This document shows positions 1-7,255 of a stretch of 64,000 nt of DNA, piece by piece (position 1 is the stretch's first letter; the number at the start of each line of letters is the position of its first letter). The notes under the pieces were generated by a model. It made no database searches and was not told where the DNA came from. It saw nothing but the letters and a program-made list of their open reading frames with translations. The position numbers and the translations under genes are program-made. Origin of the DNA: Saccharopolyspora erythraea NRRL 2338 (GTDB lineage Bacteria; Actinomycetota; Actinomycetes; Mycobacteriales; Pseudonocardiaceae); NCBI RefSeq assembly GCF_000062885.1, contig NC_009142.1:3151584-3215583 (forward strand), read 5' to 3'.

Positions 1-729
1 TCCGGATCCGCGGCGCCCGGGCGGGATGCGTTGCGAGAACTGCACAAGAAGCACGTGATGTCGCTGCCCTACGACAACTCCCGGCTCGCCGAGCAGGTCG
101 CCGACGGGATGAACGGCGGGAACATCGACCTCGACGCCGCGTTCGACGAGGCCGTCGTGGCGCGCCGGGGAGGCCACTGCGGAGAGCTCGCGGGGCTGTT
201 CCACCGGCTGCTGGACGAGCTGGGCTTCGACGTCTCGTTCCTGATGGGCGGTCTGTGCGGCCCGGGCGGCACCTTCGGCCCGGACCTGGCGCACGTGTTC
301 CTCGGAGTCCGGCTCGACGGCGAGCTGTGGCTGGCCGACGTCGGGTTCGCCGGCCCTGGGTTCCTGGAGCCGGTGCGCGTGTCGCCGGAGGTGCAGGAGC
401 AGTACGGCTGCCAGTACCGCGTCGTGCCCCGGGGCGGCTACCAGGTGCTGGAGCGCAGGGCGCGCGGAGGTGACTGGCACGGCCTCTACCGGTTCGACCC
501 GCGGCCGCGCGAGCTGGCCGAGTGGAACCCCGGCGGGGACGACGCCGACGACGCCGAGCAGTTCGGCATCGGCGTGGTCATCCGCTCCCGCGCCACGGAG
601 AACGGGCAGTGGGTTCTGCTCGGCAGGCGGCTGACCACAGTGGACAACGGTGAGGAGCGGATCAGGGTGCTGGTGAAGAGCGCCGACCACGACGAGGTCG
701 TGCGCGAGATCATGGGGGGAGCGGCCTGA
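1..729 (+). CDS. Arylamine N-acetyltransferase (5' end cut by window edge)
   Basis: NAT-family enzyme, moving an acyl group from CoA to an aromatic amine or hydrazine through a Cys-His-Asp triad. The frame is open from base 1; the TTG at 31 is probably internal, because the preceding residues continue the family's N-terminal helix (LHKKHVMSLPYDN). The catalytic Cys lies in RRGGHCGELAG, the His in LAHVFLGV and the Asp in LADVGF, in the right order and spacing. About 242 residues are visible against about 270-280 for the family. Its TGA overlaps the ATG of the monooxygenase, so it belongs to that operon. NAT homologues also serve as amide synthases in antibiotic clusters (RifF type), so a biosynthetic role is possible but not shown. 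Confidence 0.88.
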   Translation, partial: SGSAAPGRDALRELHKKHVMSLPYDNSRLAEQVADGMNGGNIDLDAAFDEAVVARRGGHCGELAGLFHRLLDELGFDVSFLMGGLCGPGGTFGPDLAHVFLGVRLDGELWLADVGFAGPGFLEPVRVSPEVQEQYGCQYRVVPRGGYQVLERRARGGDWHGLYRFDPRPRELAEWNPGGDDADDAEQFGIGVVIRSRATENGQWVLLGRRLTTVDNGEERIRVLVKSADHDEVVREIMGGAA

Positions 730-2324
730 TGAGCGGCAGGCGGACGAACGTGGCTGTGATCGGTTACGGACCGGTCGGCCAGCTCATGGCGGCGCTGCTC
801 GCCCAGCGCGGCTGGGACGTCGTCGCCGTGGAGCGCTGGCCGCGGCCCTACACCATGCCGCGCGCGGTGGTCTTCGACGGCGAGTCGGCGCGCATCCTGG
901 CCTCCGCCGGGATCGACCCGTCGCTGGGCGAGTTCGGCAAGCCCACCGGCGACTACGTCTGGCGCAACGGTGCAGGCCAGGACCTGCTGCACTTCACCGG
1001 CATCGGCGACCGCGGACCGCAGGGCTGGCCCATCACGACCTCGATGTACCAGCCCGGGCTGGAAGCGGCCCTCATCGGACGAGGCGAGCGGCTTGCGGGC
1101 CTCGAGGTATTCCGGGGCTACGAGGCGGTGCGCGTGGAGGAAGCGGACCGGTGTGTGCGGGTGGTCGCCGAGAGCGGCGGTGAGTCCCTGGAGGTCGTCG
1201 CGGACTGGGTCGTGGGCTGCGACGGCGCCAACAGCTTCGTCCGGGACCGGATCGGCTCCGGGTTCACCGAGCTCGGGTTCAGCCACGACTGGCTGATCTG
1301 CGACGTCACGCTGCGGCCGGCGCGCGAGTACAGCCCGGACAACCTGCAGGTCTGCGACCCGGCGCGGCCCAGGACGGCGGTGTCGGCCGGACCCGGCCAC
1401 CGCAGGTGGGAGTTCATGCGGGTGCCGGGCGAGACCCTCGAGGAGCTCGACAGCCCGCGCAAGGCGTGGGAGCTGCTGGCCGTCGAGGGGATCACCCCCG
1501 ACAACGCGACGCTGGACCGCCACGCCGTCTACACCTTCAAGGCCGGGCACGCCGAGCGGTGGCGCTCGGGCCGCATGCTGCTGGCCGGCGACGCCGCGCA
1601 CCTGATGCCGCCGTTCGCCGGGCAGGGCATGTCCTCGGGGTTCCGCGACGCCGCGAACCTCGCATGGAAGCTGGACCTGGTGCTCTCCGGCTCGGCCGGC
1701 GAGCGCATCGTCGACACCTACGCCGCCGAACGCCGCGAGCACGTCCAGTACGCCATCACCAAGTCGGTGGAGCTCGGCCGGGTCATCTGCGAACCGGACC
1801 CCGAGGCCGCACGCGCCCGGGACGAGAAGATGCTGGCGGCCAGGGAGCAGGCGGGCGAATCCGACGGGCTGGTCCTCGACATCACGCCGCTGCGCAGCGG
1901 ACTGCTGCACGGTCCGGGGGAGGACTCGCCCTCGGGTGAGCTTACCCCGCAGGGAACCGTCGCGGTCGCCGACGCTTTCGGGCTGTTCGACGAGGTCGTC
2001 GGGCGCGGCTTCGCGCTGATCGCGCTCGTGCCGCCCGGTGAGCTCGTCGACGATGCGCGGTTGACTTACCTGAAGTCCCTGCGCGCCAACGTCATCCACG
2101 TCCTGCCGGCCGGATCGGCCCCGCCCGCGGCGGAGGACGGCGCGGTGCGGACGGTGGTGGACACCGGCGAGGTCTACGTGCCCTACCTGACCGGGCTGGG
2201 CGCGGTGGCGGTGCTGGTGCGCCCGGACTTCTACCTCTTCGGCGCGGCACGCGACAGCGACGGGACCGCCGCGCTCATCGACGATCTTCGCACGCAACTA
2301 TCCCCAGGAGGAGCCGGCCGATGA
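729..2324 (+). CDS. FAD-dependent aromatic monooxygenase (MhpA/PheA type)
   Basis: Class A flavoprotein hydroxylase of about 531 residues. The N-terminal Rossmann motif is IGYGPVG (residues 11-17), the DG motif is GCDGANS (163-169) and the FAD-ribityl motif is GDAAHLMPPFAGQG (287-300). The region beyond about 390 fits the thioredoxin-like C-terminal domain of phenol and 3-(3-hydroxyphenyl)propionate hydroxylases. It should hydroxylate or oxidatively open an aromatic or heteroaromatic ring using NAD(P)H and O2. It overlaps the genes on both sides by 4 bp (ATGA). A monooxygenase gene (toxM) also accompanies the toxoflavin genes of Pseudomonas protegens and is reported to degrade toxoflavin; whether this one tailors or detoxifies is unknown. 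Confidence 0.9.
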   Translation: MSGRRTNVAVIGYGPVGQLMAALLAQRGWDVVAVERWPRPYTMPRAVVFDGESARILASAGIDPSLGEFGKPTGDYVWRNGAGQDLLHFTGIGDRGPQGWPITTSMYQPGLEAALIGRGERLAGLEVFRGYEAVRVEEADRCVRVVAESGGESLEVVADWVVGCDGANSFVRDRIGSGFTELGFSHDWLICDVTLRPAREYSPDNLQVCDPARPRTAVSAGPGHRRWEFMRVPGETLEELDSPRKAWELLAVEGITPDNATLDRHAVYTFKAGHAERWRSGRMLLAGDAAHLMPPFAGQGMSSGFRDAANLAWKLDLVLSGSAGERIVDTYAAERREHVQYAITKSVELGRVICEPDPEAARARDEKMLAAREQAGESDGLVLDITPLRSGLLHGPGEDSPSGELTPQGTVAVADAFGLFDEVVGRGFALIALVPPGELVDDARLTYLKSLRANVIHVLPAGSAPPAAEDGAVRTVVDTGEVYVPYLTGLGAVAVLVRPDFYLFGAARDSDGTAALIDDLRTQLSPGGAGR

Positions 2325-3328
2325 CGGCGAACGCGGAACTCAACCACATCCAGGAGCTCGCCCTGGGTTTCATGAGCGCGCGGGCGGTGCACACGGCGGT
2401 CGAACTCGGCGTGTTCCCGTTGCTGGCGCAAGGCCCGCTGACCAGCGACGAGCTGTGTGATCAGCTCGGGCTGCACGGTCGCGGTGCCAGGGACTTCTTC
2501 AACTGCCTCGTGGCGCTGGGGCTGCTCGAACACGCCGACGGGCGCTACGTCAACACGGCGGCCACCTCGAGGTACCTCGGTGACCCCGACGCGCCCACCT
2601 ACGTCGGCGGAATGCTGGAGTACATGGGAAGCCACTGGTACTGGTCCTGGGGCAGGCTCGGCGACGCGCTGCGCACGGGCCGTTCCCAGTCGTACGGGGG
2701 CCAGGTGCCCTACGAGGCGATCCACTCCGACCCGGGGCTCTCCGAGGAGTTCCAGCGGGCGATGTCGGGCGGGTCCGTCGCCGCAAGCACCGCGCTCGCC
2801 GAGAGCTTCCCGTGGCAGGACGTCGCCACGGTCGCCGACATCGGGTGCTCGGACGGCTCGGTGCTCTCCCGTCTGCTGCTCGCCCACCCGCACCTGACCG
2901 GCCTCGGCTTCGACCTGCCGATGGTCGAGCAGGGCTTCGACAAGACCAGCGCCCGGCACGGGCTGGCCGACCGGATGCGCTTCACCCCGGGCGACTTCCG
3001 CACGGCGTCGTTCCCCGCCGCGGACGCGGTCGTGTTCGGGCACCTGCTCATCGACTGGGACCTCGCGACCCGGCGCATGCTGCTGGCCAAGGCGTACGAC
3101 GCGCTGGCCGAGGGCGGCACGATCCTGATCTACGACATGCTCGTGGAGCAGGACCAGCGCGAGAGCGCTCCCGGGCTGCTGATCAGCCTGCACATGCTGG
3201 TCGACCAGGGCGGGGGCGTCAGCTACACCGCGTCGGAGTGCTTCGGCTGGCTGGCCGACGCCGGGTTCCGGCAGTGCCGGGTGCGGCCGCTGTCCGGTGC
3301 CGACCAGCTCATCACCGCGGTCAAGTAG
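2321..3328 (+). CDS. SAM-dependent methyltransferase, PF00891-like, catalytic His replaced
   Basis: 335-residue enzyme built like small-molecule O-methyltransferases (TcmN/ASMT type): a winged-helix dimerisation domain (about 1-110), then a SAM-binding fold with motif I DIGCSDGS (173-180) and acidic FDLP (197-200). The usual Leu-His-(Asp/Asn)-Trp catalytic motif reads HLLIDWD (241-247), putting Ile244 where the base His normally sits. Many family members without this His are not O-methyltransferases, so N- or C-methylation is possible. It overlaps the monooxygenase by ATGA and the convergent TetR gene by 8 bp at the 3' end. It is one of three candidates for a ToxA-like N-methylation step. Confidence 0.87.
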   Translation: MTANAELNHIQELALGFMSARAVHTAVELGVFPLLAQGPLTSDELCDQLGLHGRGARDFFNCLVALGLLEHADGRYVNTAATSRYLGDPDAPTYVGGMLEYMGSHWYWSWGRLGDALRTGRSQSYGGQVPYEAIHSDPGLSEEFQRAMSGGSVAASTALAESFPWQDVATVADIGCSDGSVLSRLLLAHPHLTGLGFDLPMVEQGFDKTSARHGLADRMRFTPGDFRTASFPAADAVVFGHLLIDWDLATRRMLLAKAYDALAEGGTILIYDMLVEQDQRESAPGLLISLHMLVDQGGGVSYTASECFGWLADAGFRQCRVRPLSGADQLITAVK

Positions 3329-3956
3329 CCGGGTCCGGCTCCGCCCGCACACCGGCGAGGGCCAGCAGGTCGTCGATGCCGGACTTGATCCGCTCGACGC
3401 CGAGGCCCTCGTTGGTGCGCTGGTGGATGATCAGGCTCGCCGAGAACGGGGCGAGCAGCGCGTGCGCGAGGTAGTGGGCGTTGGCGTCCGGCCTGATCTG
3501 GGCCAGCAGTGTCACCAGGTGCAGGTGGCGCACGGGGTAGGGGCCGTCGTTGTAGCGGACCGCGGGCGTGGTGGCCTCGGCGACGAGCAGCAGGTCGGAC
3601 TGCTCCTCGACCCGGTCGACCAGGGCGTGCAGGAAGGCGCGGACGCGTTCCAGCGGCGGCGCCCCCGGACCCAGGGGCGGCGGTCCCTGCATGAACGCCT
3701 CCTGGAACTGGCGTTCCCGCTCGTCGAGCAGGGACTGCACGAGCCCCGCCCGGTCGCGGAAGCGCCGGTACACCGTCCCCACCCCGACCTGGGCGGCGTC
3801 GGCCACCTCGTCCAGCGAGAGGTGTTCGGCGCCGTTCTCGGCGATGAGCCGCGAGGCGGCCAGCAGGATCTTGCGGCGGTTGCGCGCCGCGTCCGCCCGC
3901 TCGGTCGGGCGCTGACCGATGATCGGCAACATGCCGCCGCGAGATCGCTCTGCCAC
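3321..3956 (-). CDS. TetR-family transcriptional regulator
   Basis: 211-residue TetR/AcrR repressor. The N-terminal DNA-binding domain contains AAQVGVGTVYRRFRDR as helix-turn-helix plus the following helix, preceded by RRKILLAASRLIAENG. The GTG at 3956 was chosen over the ATG at 3932 because a purine-rich site (GAGGGGAG) stands 4 bases before it. Its 3' end overlaps the convergent methyltransferase gene. It is a natural candidate to control the NAT-monooxygenase-methyltransferase operon and itself; two copies of the palindrome AGTGATCACT lie about 90-135 bp upstream. Confidence 0.85.
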   Translation of the reverse strand: MAERSRGGMLPIIGQRPTERADAARNRRKILLAASRLIAENGAEHLSLDEVADAAQVGVGTVYRRFRDRAGLVQSLLDERERQFQEAFMQGPPPLGPGAPPLERVRAFLHALVDRVEEQSDLLLVAEATTPAVRYNDGPYPVRHLHLVTLLAQIRPDANAHYLAHALLAPFSASLIIHQRTNEGLGVERIKSGIDDLLALAGVRAEPDPAT

Positions 3957-4045
3957 GGTGCTCCCCTCACTTGACCTCGGACGGCGGTCGCTGCTGCATC
4001 CCTCCGGAAGCAGCAGCCACCTGGGGAAGTCATGGTATGACGCGC

Positions 4046-4091
4046 GGAAGTGATCACTCGTGGCCGGATGGCTGCACGAGTGATCACTTCC
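4046..4091. repeat. Large perfect inverted repeat built from two AGTGATCACT palindromes
   Basis: GGAAGTGATCACTCGTG (4046-4062) and its exact complement CACGAGTGATCACTTCC (4075-4091) flank a 12-base loop. Each arm holds the self-complementary decamer AGTGATCACT (4049-4058 and 4079-4088), 30 bp apart centre to centre, about three helical turns. It lies between the TetR start (3956) and the lipocalin stop (4108). It could be a double TetR operator, a terminator for the minus-strand wrbA-lipocalin operon (a T5 run follows only on the plus strand), or both. Confidence 0.6.
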
Positions 4092-4107
4092 GGTTTTTCC
4101 GTGCGCC

Positions 4108-4491
4108 TCAGCCGCGGTGCCACACCAGCCGGGCGCGCAGCGGTTCGCCGTCGACCGTGTCGGTGCGGCCGAGCACGAGCTCGTCGCCGTCGAGCGAGAA
4201 GTCCCGCACCTGCTCCGAGCCGGGCCAGGTCGGGTCGGTCGCGATCCGGACCTCGTGCACGACCTGGTCACCGGCCAGCCGCCACCTGCCGGTGTAGCCG
4301 ATGTAGCTCGCGGCGGGCGGCGGCGCGGAGTCGGTGCGCATGATGTGCACCGACACGTAGCCGTCGGCTCCGTAGTAGAGCGATCCGCGCGGCGAACCGC
4401 CGAGCGGGCTCTCCTTCGGGTTGCCCTCTTCGTCGAACTCCACGAAGGAGTGCAGTCGCCAGTGTCCGATCAGGTCCGTCGTCGCGGTCAT
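4108..4491 (-). CDS. Lipocalin-like domain protein
   Basis: 127-residue protein resembling the small bacterial lipocalin-like family PF13924: LIGHWRLHSF start, a YYGADGYVSVHIMR strand, YIGYTGRWRL and a C-terminal LVWHRG strand, giving a short beta-barrel. No signal peptide is visible. These proteins probably bind small hydrophobic ligands, and some occur in secondary-metabolite clusters, but no reaction can be assigned. It begins 13 bp after the wrbA stop and is surely co-transcribed with it. Confidence 0.78.
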   Translation of the reverse strand: MTATTDLIGHWRLHSFVEFDEEGNPKESPLGGSPRGSLYYGADGYVSVHIMRTDSAPPPAASYIGYTGRWRLAGDQVVHEVRIATDPTWPGSEQVRDFSLDGDELVLGRTDTVDGEPLRARLVWHRG

Positions 4492-4504
4492 GCCGGCGTC
4501 CGGA

Positions 4505-5119
4505 TCAGCCCCGCGCGCCGTTCAGCAGCCGCGCGGTGACGGTGGCCAGGTTGTAGCCCTGGAAGCGCGCGGCGGCCAGCACCCGCTCGTTCGGCGGCTC
4601 GCCGTCCATGCCCGACGGGTAGGAGGCGCCGTAGGGGTTGCCGTAGGCGGCCGGGACGGCCGGGTCGTTGTAGCCGGGCGGCACGATGACCGAACCCCAG
4701 TGGAAGGCGACGTGGTAGAGCGAGAGCAGCGTGGCCTCGTTGCCGCCGTGCATGTTGATGGCGCTGGTGAAGCCGGTGAACGGCTTGCCGGAGAGCTCAC
4801 CGGCGTACCAGAGCCCGCCGGTGGAGTCGATGAACTGCTTGAGCTGGGAGGCGACGTCTCCGAAGCGGACCGGGGTGCCGAAGGCGTAGGCGTCGGCCCA
4901 CTTCAGGTCCTCGTGGGTGGCCGGCTCGACGTCCTTGGTGGCGTCGGCGTGCGCCCGCCACGCGGGGTTGGCGTCGATGGCGGAGTCGGGAGCGAGCTCG
5001 TCGACGCGGCGGAAGCGCACCTCCGCGTCGGCCTTCTCGGCGCCTTCGCGGACGGCTTGGGCGAGGGCGTGGACGTTGCCGGTGGAGGAGTAGTAGATGA
5101 CGGCGACTTTCACGGACAT
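4505..5119 (-). CDS. wrbA: WrbA-type NAD(P)H:quinone oxidoreductase
   Basis: 204-residue flavodoxin-like FMN protein. The phosphate-binding loop is YYSSTGNVHALA near residues 9-20, followed by the WrbA signatures FGTPVRFGDV, STGGLWYAGELSGKP and NPYGASYPSG. It reduces quinones by two electrons, protecting against redox stress. The ATG at 5119 was chosen because the flavodoxin fold begins MSVKVAVIYY and an AGGAA site precedes it; the upstream in-frame extension is unrelated. It diverges from an HxlR regulator, the arrangement known for redox-sensing HxlR proteins such as QorR next to quinone reductase genes. Confidence 0.93.
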   Translation of the reverse strand: MSVKVAVIYYSSTGNVHALAQAVREGAEKADAEVRFRRVDELAPDSAIDANPAWRAHADATKDVEPATHEDLKWADAYAFGTPVRFGDVASQLKQFIDSTGGLWYAGELSGKPFTGFTSAINMHGGNEATLLSLYHVAFHWGSVIVPPGYNDPAVPAAYGNPYGASYPSGMDGEPPNERVLAAARFQGYNLATVTARLLNGARG

Positions 5120-5184
5120 GGCGCTACGTTCCTGTTCTGGTGCTTGCTCGGGTGGCTTCGCGCGTGCGGAGCTCAGCACAGCCT

Positions 5185-5233
5185 AATCGGAGAACTCTCC
5201 GCATGCAATCGGTTAGTGGAGGCTTCTCCGATT
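5185..5233. promoter_or_regulatory. Inverted repeat in wrbA/hxlR divergent promoter
   Basis: AATCGGAGAA (5185-5194) and TTCTCCGATT (5224-5233) are a perfect 10-bp inverted repeat with a 29-bp spacer containing a third AATCGG (5207-5212). The position between divergent start codons makes it a likely operator for the HxlR regulator. This is an inference from placement. Confidence 0.5.
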
Positions 5234-5304
5234 GTTATGGCGGTGTTGTCCCCGTGGTCGTCCGGTTCGTTCGGGGCCTTCCGGCGTCACCCGATGGGTA
5301 GAGT

Positions 5305-5646
5305 GTGGACATGATGAGGGAGGCGGCCGAAAGCGACGAGCGCGTCTGCGACGCGGCTTTGGCCCGTGCGTTCGACTTTCTCGGCAAGCGCTGGAGCGGT
5401 GTGCTGCTGGGCACCCTGCTCACGGGTCCGGCGGGCTTCTCCGAGCTCAAGCGCGCGCTGTCGGGGATCAGCGACTCGATGCTCTCCGAGCGCCTGAGCG
5501 AACTGCGCAGGGCGGGGCTCGTCGAGCGCAGGGTCGACGAGGGACCGCCGGTCGCGGTGACCTACGAGCTGACCTCCGCGGGTCTCGCGCTGCTACCCGC
5601 CTTGCGCGAGCTCGCGACCTGGGCGATGGAGAACCTCCCCGCCTGA
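5305..5646 (+). CDS. HxlR-family winged-helix regulator
   Basis: 113-residue regulator with the single PF01638 domain. It has an N-terminal conserved Cys (ERVCDAALARAF), FLGKRWSGVLLGTLL, the recognition helix region SDSMLSERLSELRRAGL and a wing ending in VTYELTSAG. HxlR members with such a Cys (QorR, HypR, YodB) sense disulfide or quinone stress by Cys oxidation. It faces wrbA, so it probably represses the wrbA-lipocalin operon and itself. Starts at GTG 5305 or ATG 5311 are both possible. Confidence 0.87.
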   Translation: MDMMREAAESDERVCDAALARAFDFLGKRWSGVLLGTLLTGPAGFSELKRALSGISDSMLSERLSELRRAGLVERRVDEGPPVAVTYELTSAGLALLPALRELATWAMENLPA

Positions 5647-5983
5647 CGCCCGTCATCGGCGCGCTTCCGCGTCCTGCGCTTCGCGCGGTGTCTCGCTCGG
5701 AGCGTCCGCGTGCCGTCTCGCGTCCGGCGCGTTCTGCTCGTCGCCTCCGTTCCGGCGCGAACCGCTCGGCGTGTCGAGCCCAGTGCTTCCTGCTTGCCCC
5801 ATGCATCCGCCGTTCCCGCTGGCCGCCTCGGGTCGCCTGTTCCGGCTTGCCGCCTCGCGACTTTCGAGTCACACCAGGGAATTCCCGCCTGGCAGTTGTT
5901 GCCGGCGCGTCCTGCTGCTACGTTGCGCTCTGCTCACTTCTTTTTTAGAAGCAACTCCTATAAACGATTAGCTAGGAGGACAG
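5647..5983. other. Non-coding stretch upstream of the luciferase-like gene
   Basis: I see no convincing gene here. The plus strand is pyrimidine-rich with repeated GCCGCCTCG and CGCGTCC words. The last 45 bases are unusually AT-rich for this genome: a T6 run, a TATAAA (5959-5964) that could be a -10 box, and an AGGAGG site before the ATG at 5984. CTCCTA (5955-5960) and TAGGAG (5973-5978) are complementary, so the ribosome site could fold away if transcription starts upstream. Confidence 0.5.
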
Positions 5984-6880
5984 ATGCGCATCGGGTTCAG
6001 CCTTCCGCAGCTGGGGACGCTGGCGCACCAGGCAGCCGACATCGCCTCGTTCGCGCGGGAGGCCGAGGCGCTGGGCGCGGGCAGCCTCTGGGTCGGTGAC
6101 CGGCTGCTCGCCCCGGTCGAGCCGACCGTGGGCTACCCGCCGGGGGCCGACACGATCCCGGACGAGTTCCACCGGATCCTGGATCCCTTCGCGATGCTCA
6201 CCGTCGCGGCCACCGCGACCGAGAACGTCCTGCTGGGCAGCAACGTCCTCAACGCGCCGTGGTACCCGCCGGCGCTGCTCGCCCGGTCGCTCACCACCAT
6301 CGACGTGGTCAGCCGGGGCCGGCTGGTGCCCGGGTTCGGCGTCGGCTGGTCGCCGGAGGAGTTCCAGGCCGCGGGCATCCCGATGAAGGAGCGCGGCGCC
6401 CGCATGGACGAGTGCCTGGAGGCGCTCAAGCAGCTGTGGACCGCCGACGTCGCCGAGTACGGCGGCCGGCACTGGCAGGTGCCGCCGACCCACGCCTACC
6501 TCAAGCCCGTCCAGCGTCCGCACCCGCCGATCTACATCGGCGGCTTCGCCCCGGCCTCCATGCGCCGGGTCGCCCAGCGCGGCGACGGCTGGCTGCCGAT
6601 CCTGCCGGTTCCCGGGGACGTCGACCCCGCGATGGCGATCACCGCGCCGATGAGCCAGATCCGGCAGCTGGCCGAGGAGGAGGGGCGCGACCCGGGCGCG
6701 ATCGACCTGATCCTGCGCGTCTACCCCGACCAGACCGCCACCATCGACCAGGTCGTCACCGCGATCGGCCGCGCGGTCGAAGAAGCCGGGGTCGAGCACC
6801 TGCTGGTGGACCTGATGTTCCTGGCCAAGAGCATCGACCACACCCTGGAGATGGCCGACACCATCCTGCGGCGCGTGTAG
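5984..6880 (+). CDS. F420-dependent luciferase-like (LLM) oxidoreductase
   Basis: 298-residue TIM-barrel protein of the bacterial luciferase-like family, with the MRIGFSLPQLG start, LWVGDRL, GFGVGWSPEEF and RRVAQRGDGWLPI segments typical of actinobacterial F420-binding members (TIGR03619-like). It should transfer hydride between F420 and a substrate, though FMN cannot be excluded from sequence alone. A strong AGGAGG precedes the ATG. It lies 375 bp upstream of the ribA-like gene in the same orientation, so it may act in the same pathway, for example reducing or dehydrogenating the azapteridine ring; that role is inference. Confidence 0.87.
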   Translation: MRIGFSLPQLGTLAHQAADIASFAREAEALGAGSLWVGDRLLAPVEPTVGYPPGADTIPDEFHRILDPFAMLTVAATATENVLLGSNVLNAPWYPPALLARSLTTIDVVSRGRLVPGFGVGWSPEEFQAAGIPMKERGARMDECLEALKQLWTADVAEYGGRHWQVPPTHAYLKPVQRPHPPIYIGGFAPASMRRVAQRGDGWLPILPVPGDVDPAMAITAPMSQIRQLAEEEGRDPGAIDLILRVYPDQTATIDQVVTAIGRAVEEAGVEHLLVDLMFLAKSIDHTLEMADTILRRV

Positions 6881-7255
6881 CCGCAAGCGCATTCCCGCGG
6901 CCCTGGTCGGCGCACCCGCGTCCGGCCGGGCCGCTTTCGCTTTTCCAGGCGCTTTTTCCGTTTCCGCGTCGGCCGGAAGTCCTGCGGCTGCGGGGAATTC
7001 CGCGCGTCTCGCGGCGGGAACGCCGGCCGGACCGCCTCAGCGAGGAGCCCGGAGCACCGTGCGAGCCTTGATCGTTCCGGGCAGTGCGTTTCCGGAAGGC
7101 GGAACGCGGGCGCGGGCACTTCGCCGGTCCCGTCGGCAAACGTATCGGTACGTACCGTCATGCCCGCCCCGGCGGACCTCGGCTGTCATGTACGGGTCGC
7201 TGTTCGGACGCAGCGGCATGACAGCGCTACGAGGTTCCTACCGGGGGTGGAGCAC
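6881..7255. promoter_or_regulatory. Leader of the tox-like operon with two inverted repeats
   Basis: No gene is visible in this 375-base gap. It holds a perfect 12-bp palindrome CGGTACGTACCG (7146-7157) and a perfect 9-bp inverted repeat GCTGTCATG / CATGACAGC (7182-7190 and 7217-7225), both just upstream of the ribA-like start; they are plausible operators. I find no match to the conserved core of the FMN riboswitch that often controls primary riboflavin genes. Confidence 0.5.

Noticed and set aside
5710-6099. Possible small gene before the luciferase-like gene
   Set aside because: Composition is Arg/Ala/Ser-rich without codon bias, it lacks a ribosome site and overlaps the real start.
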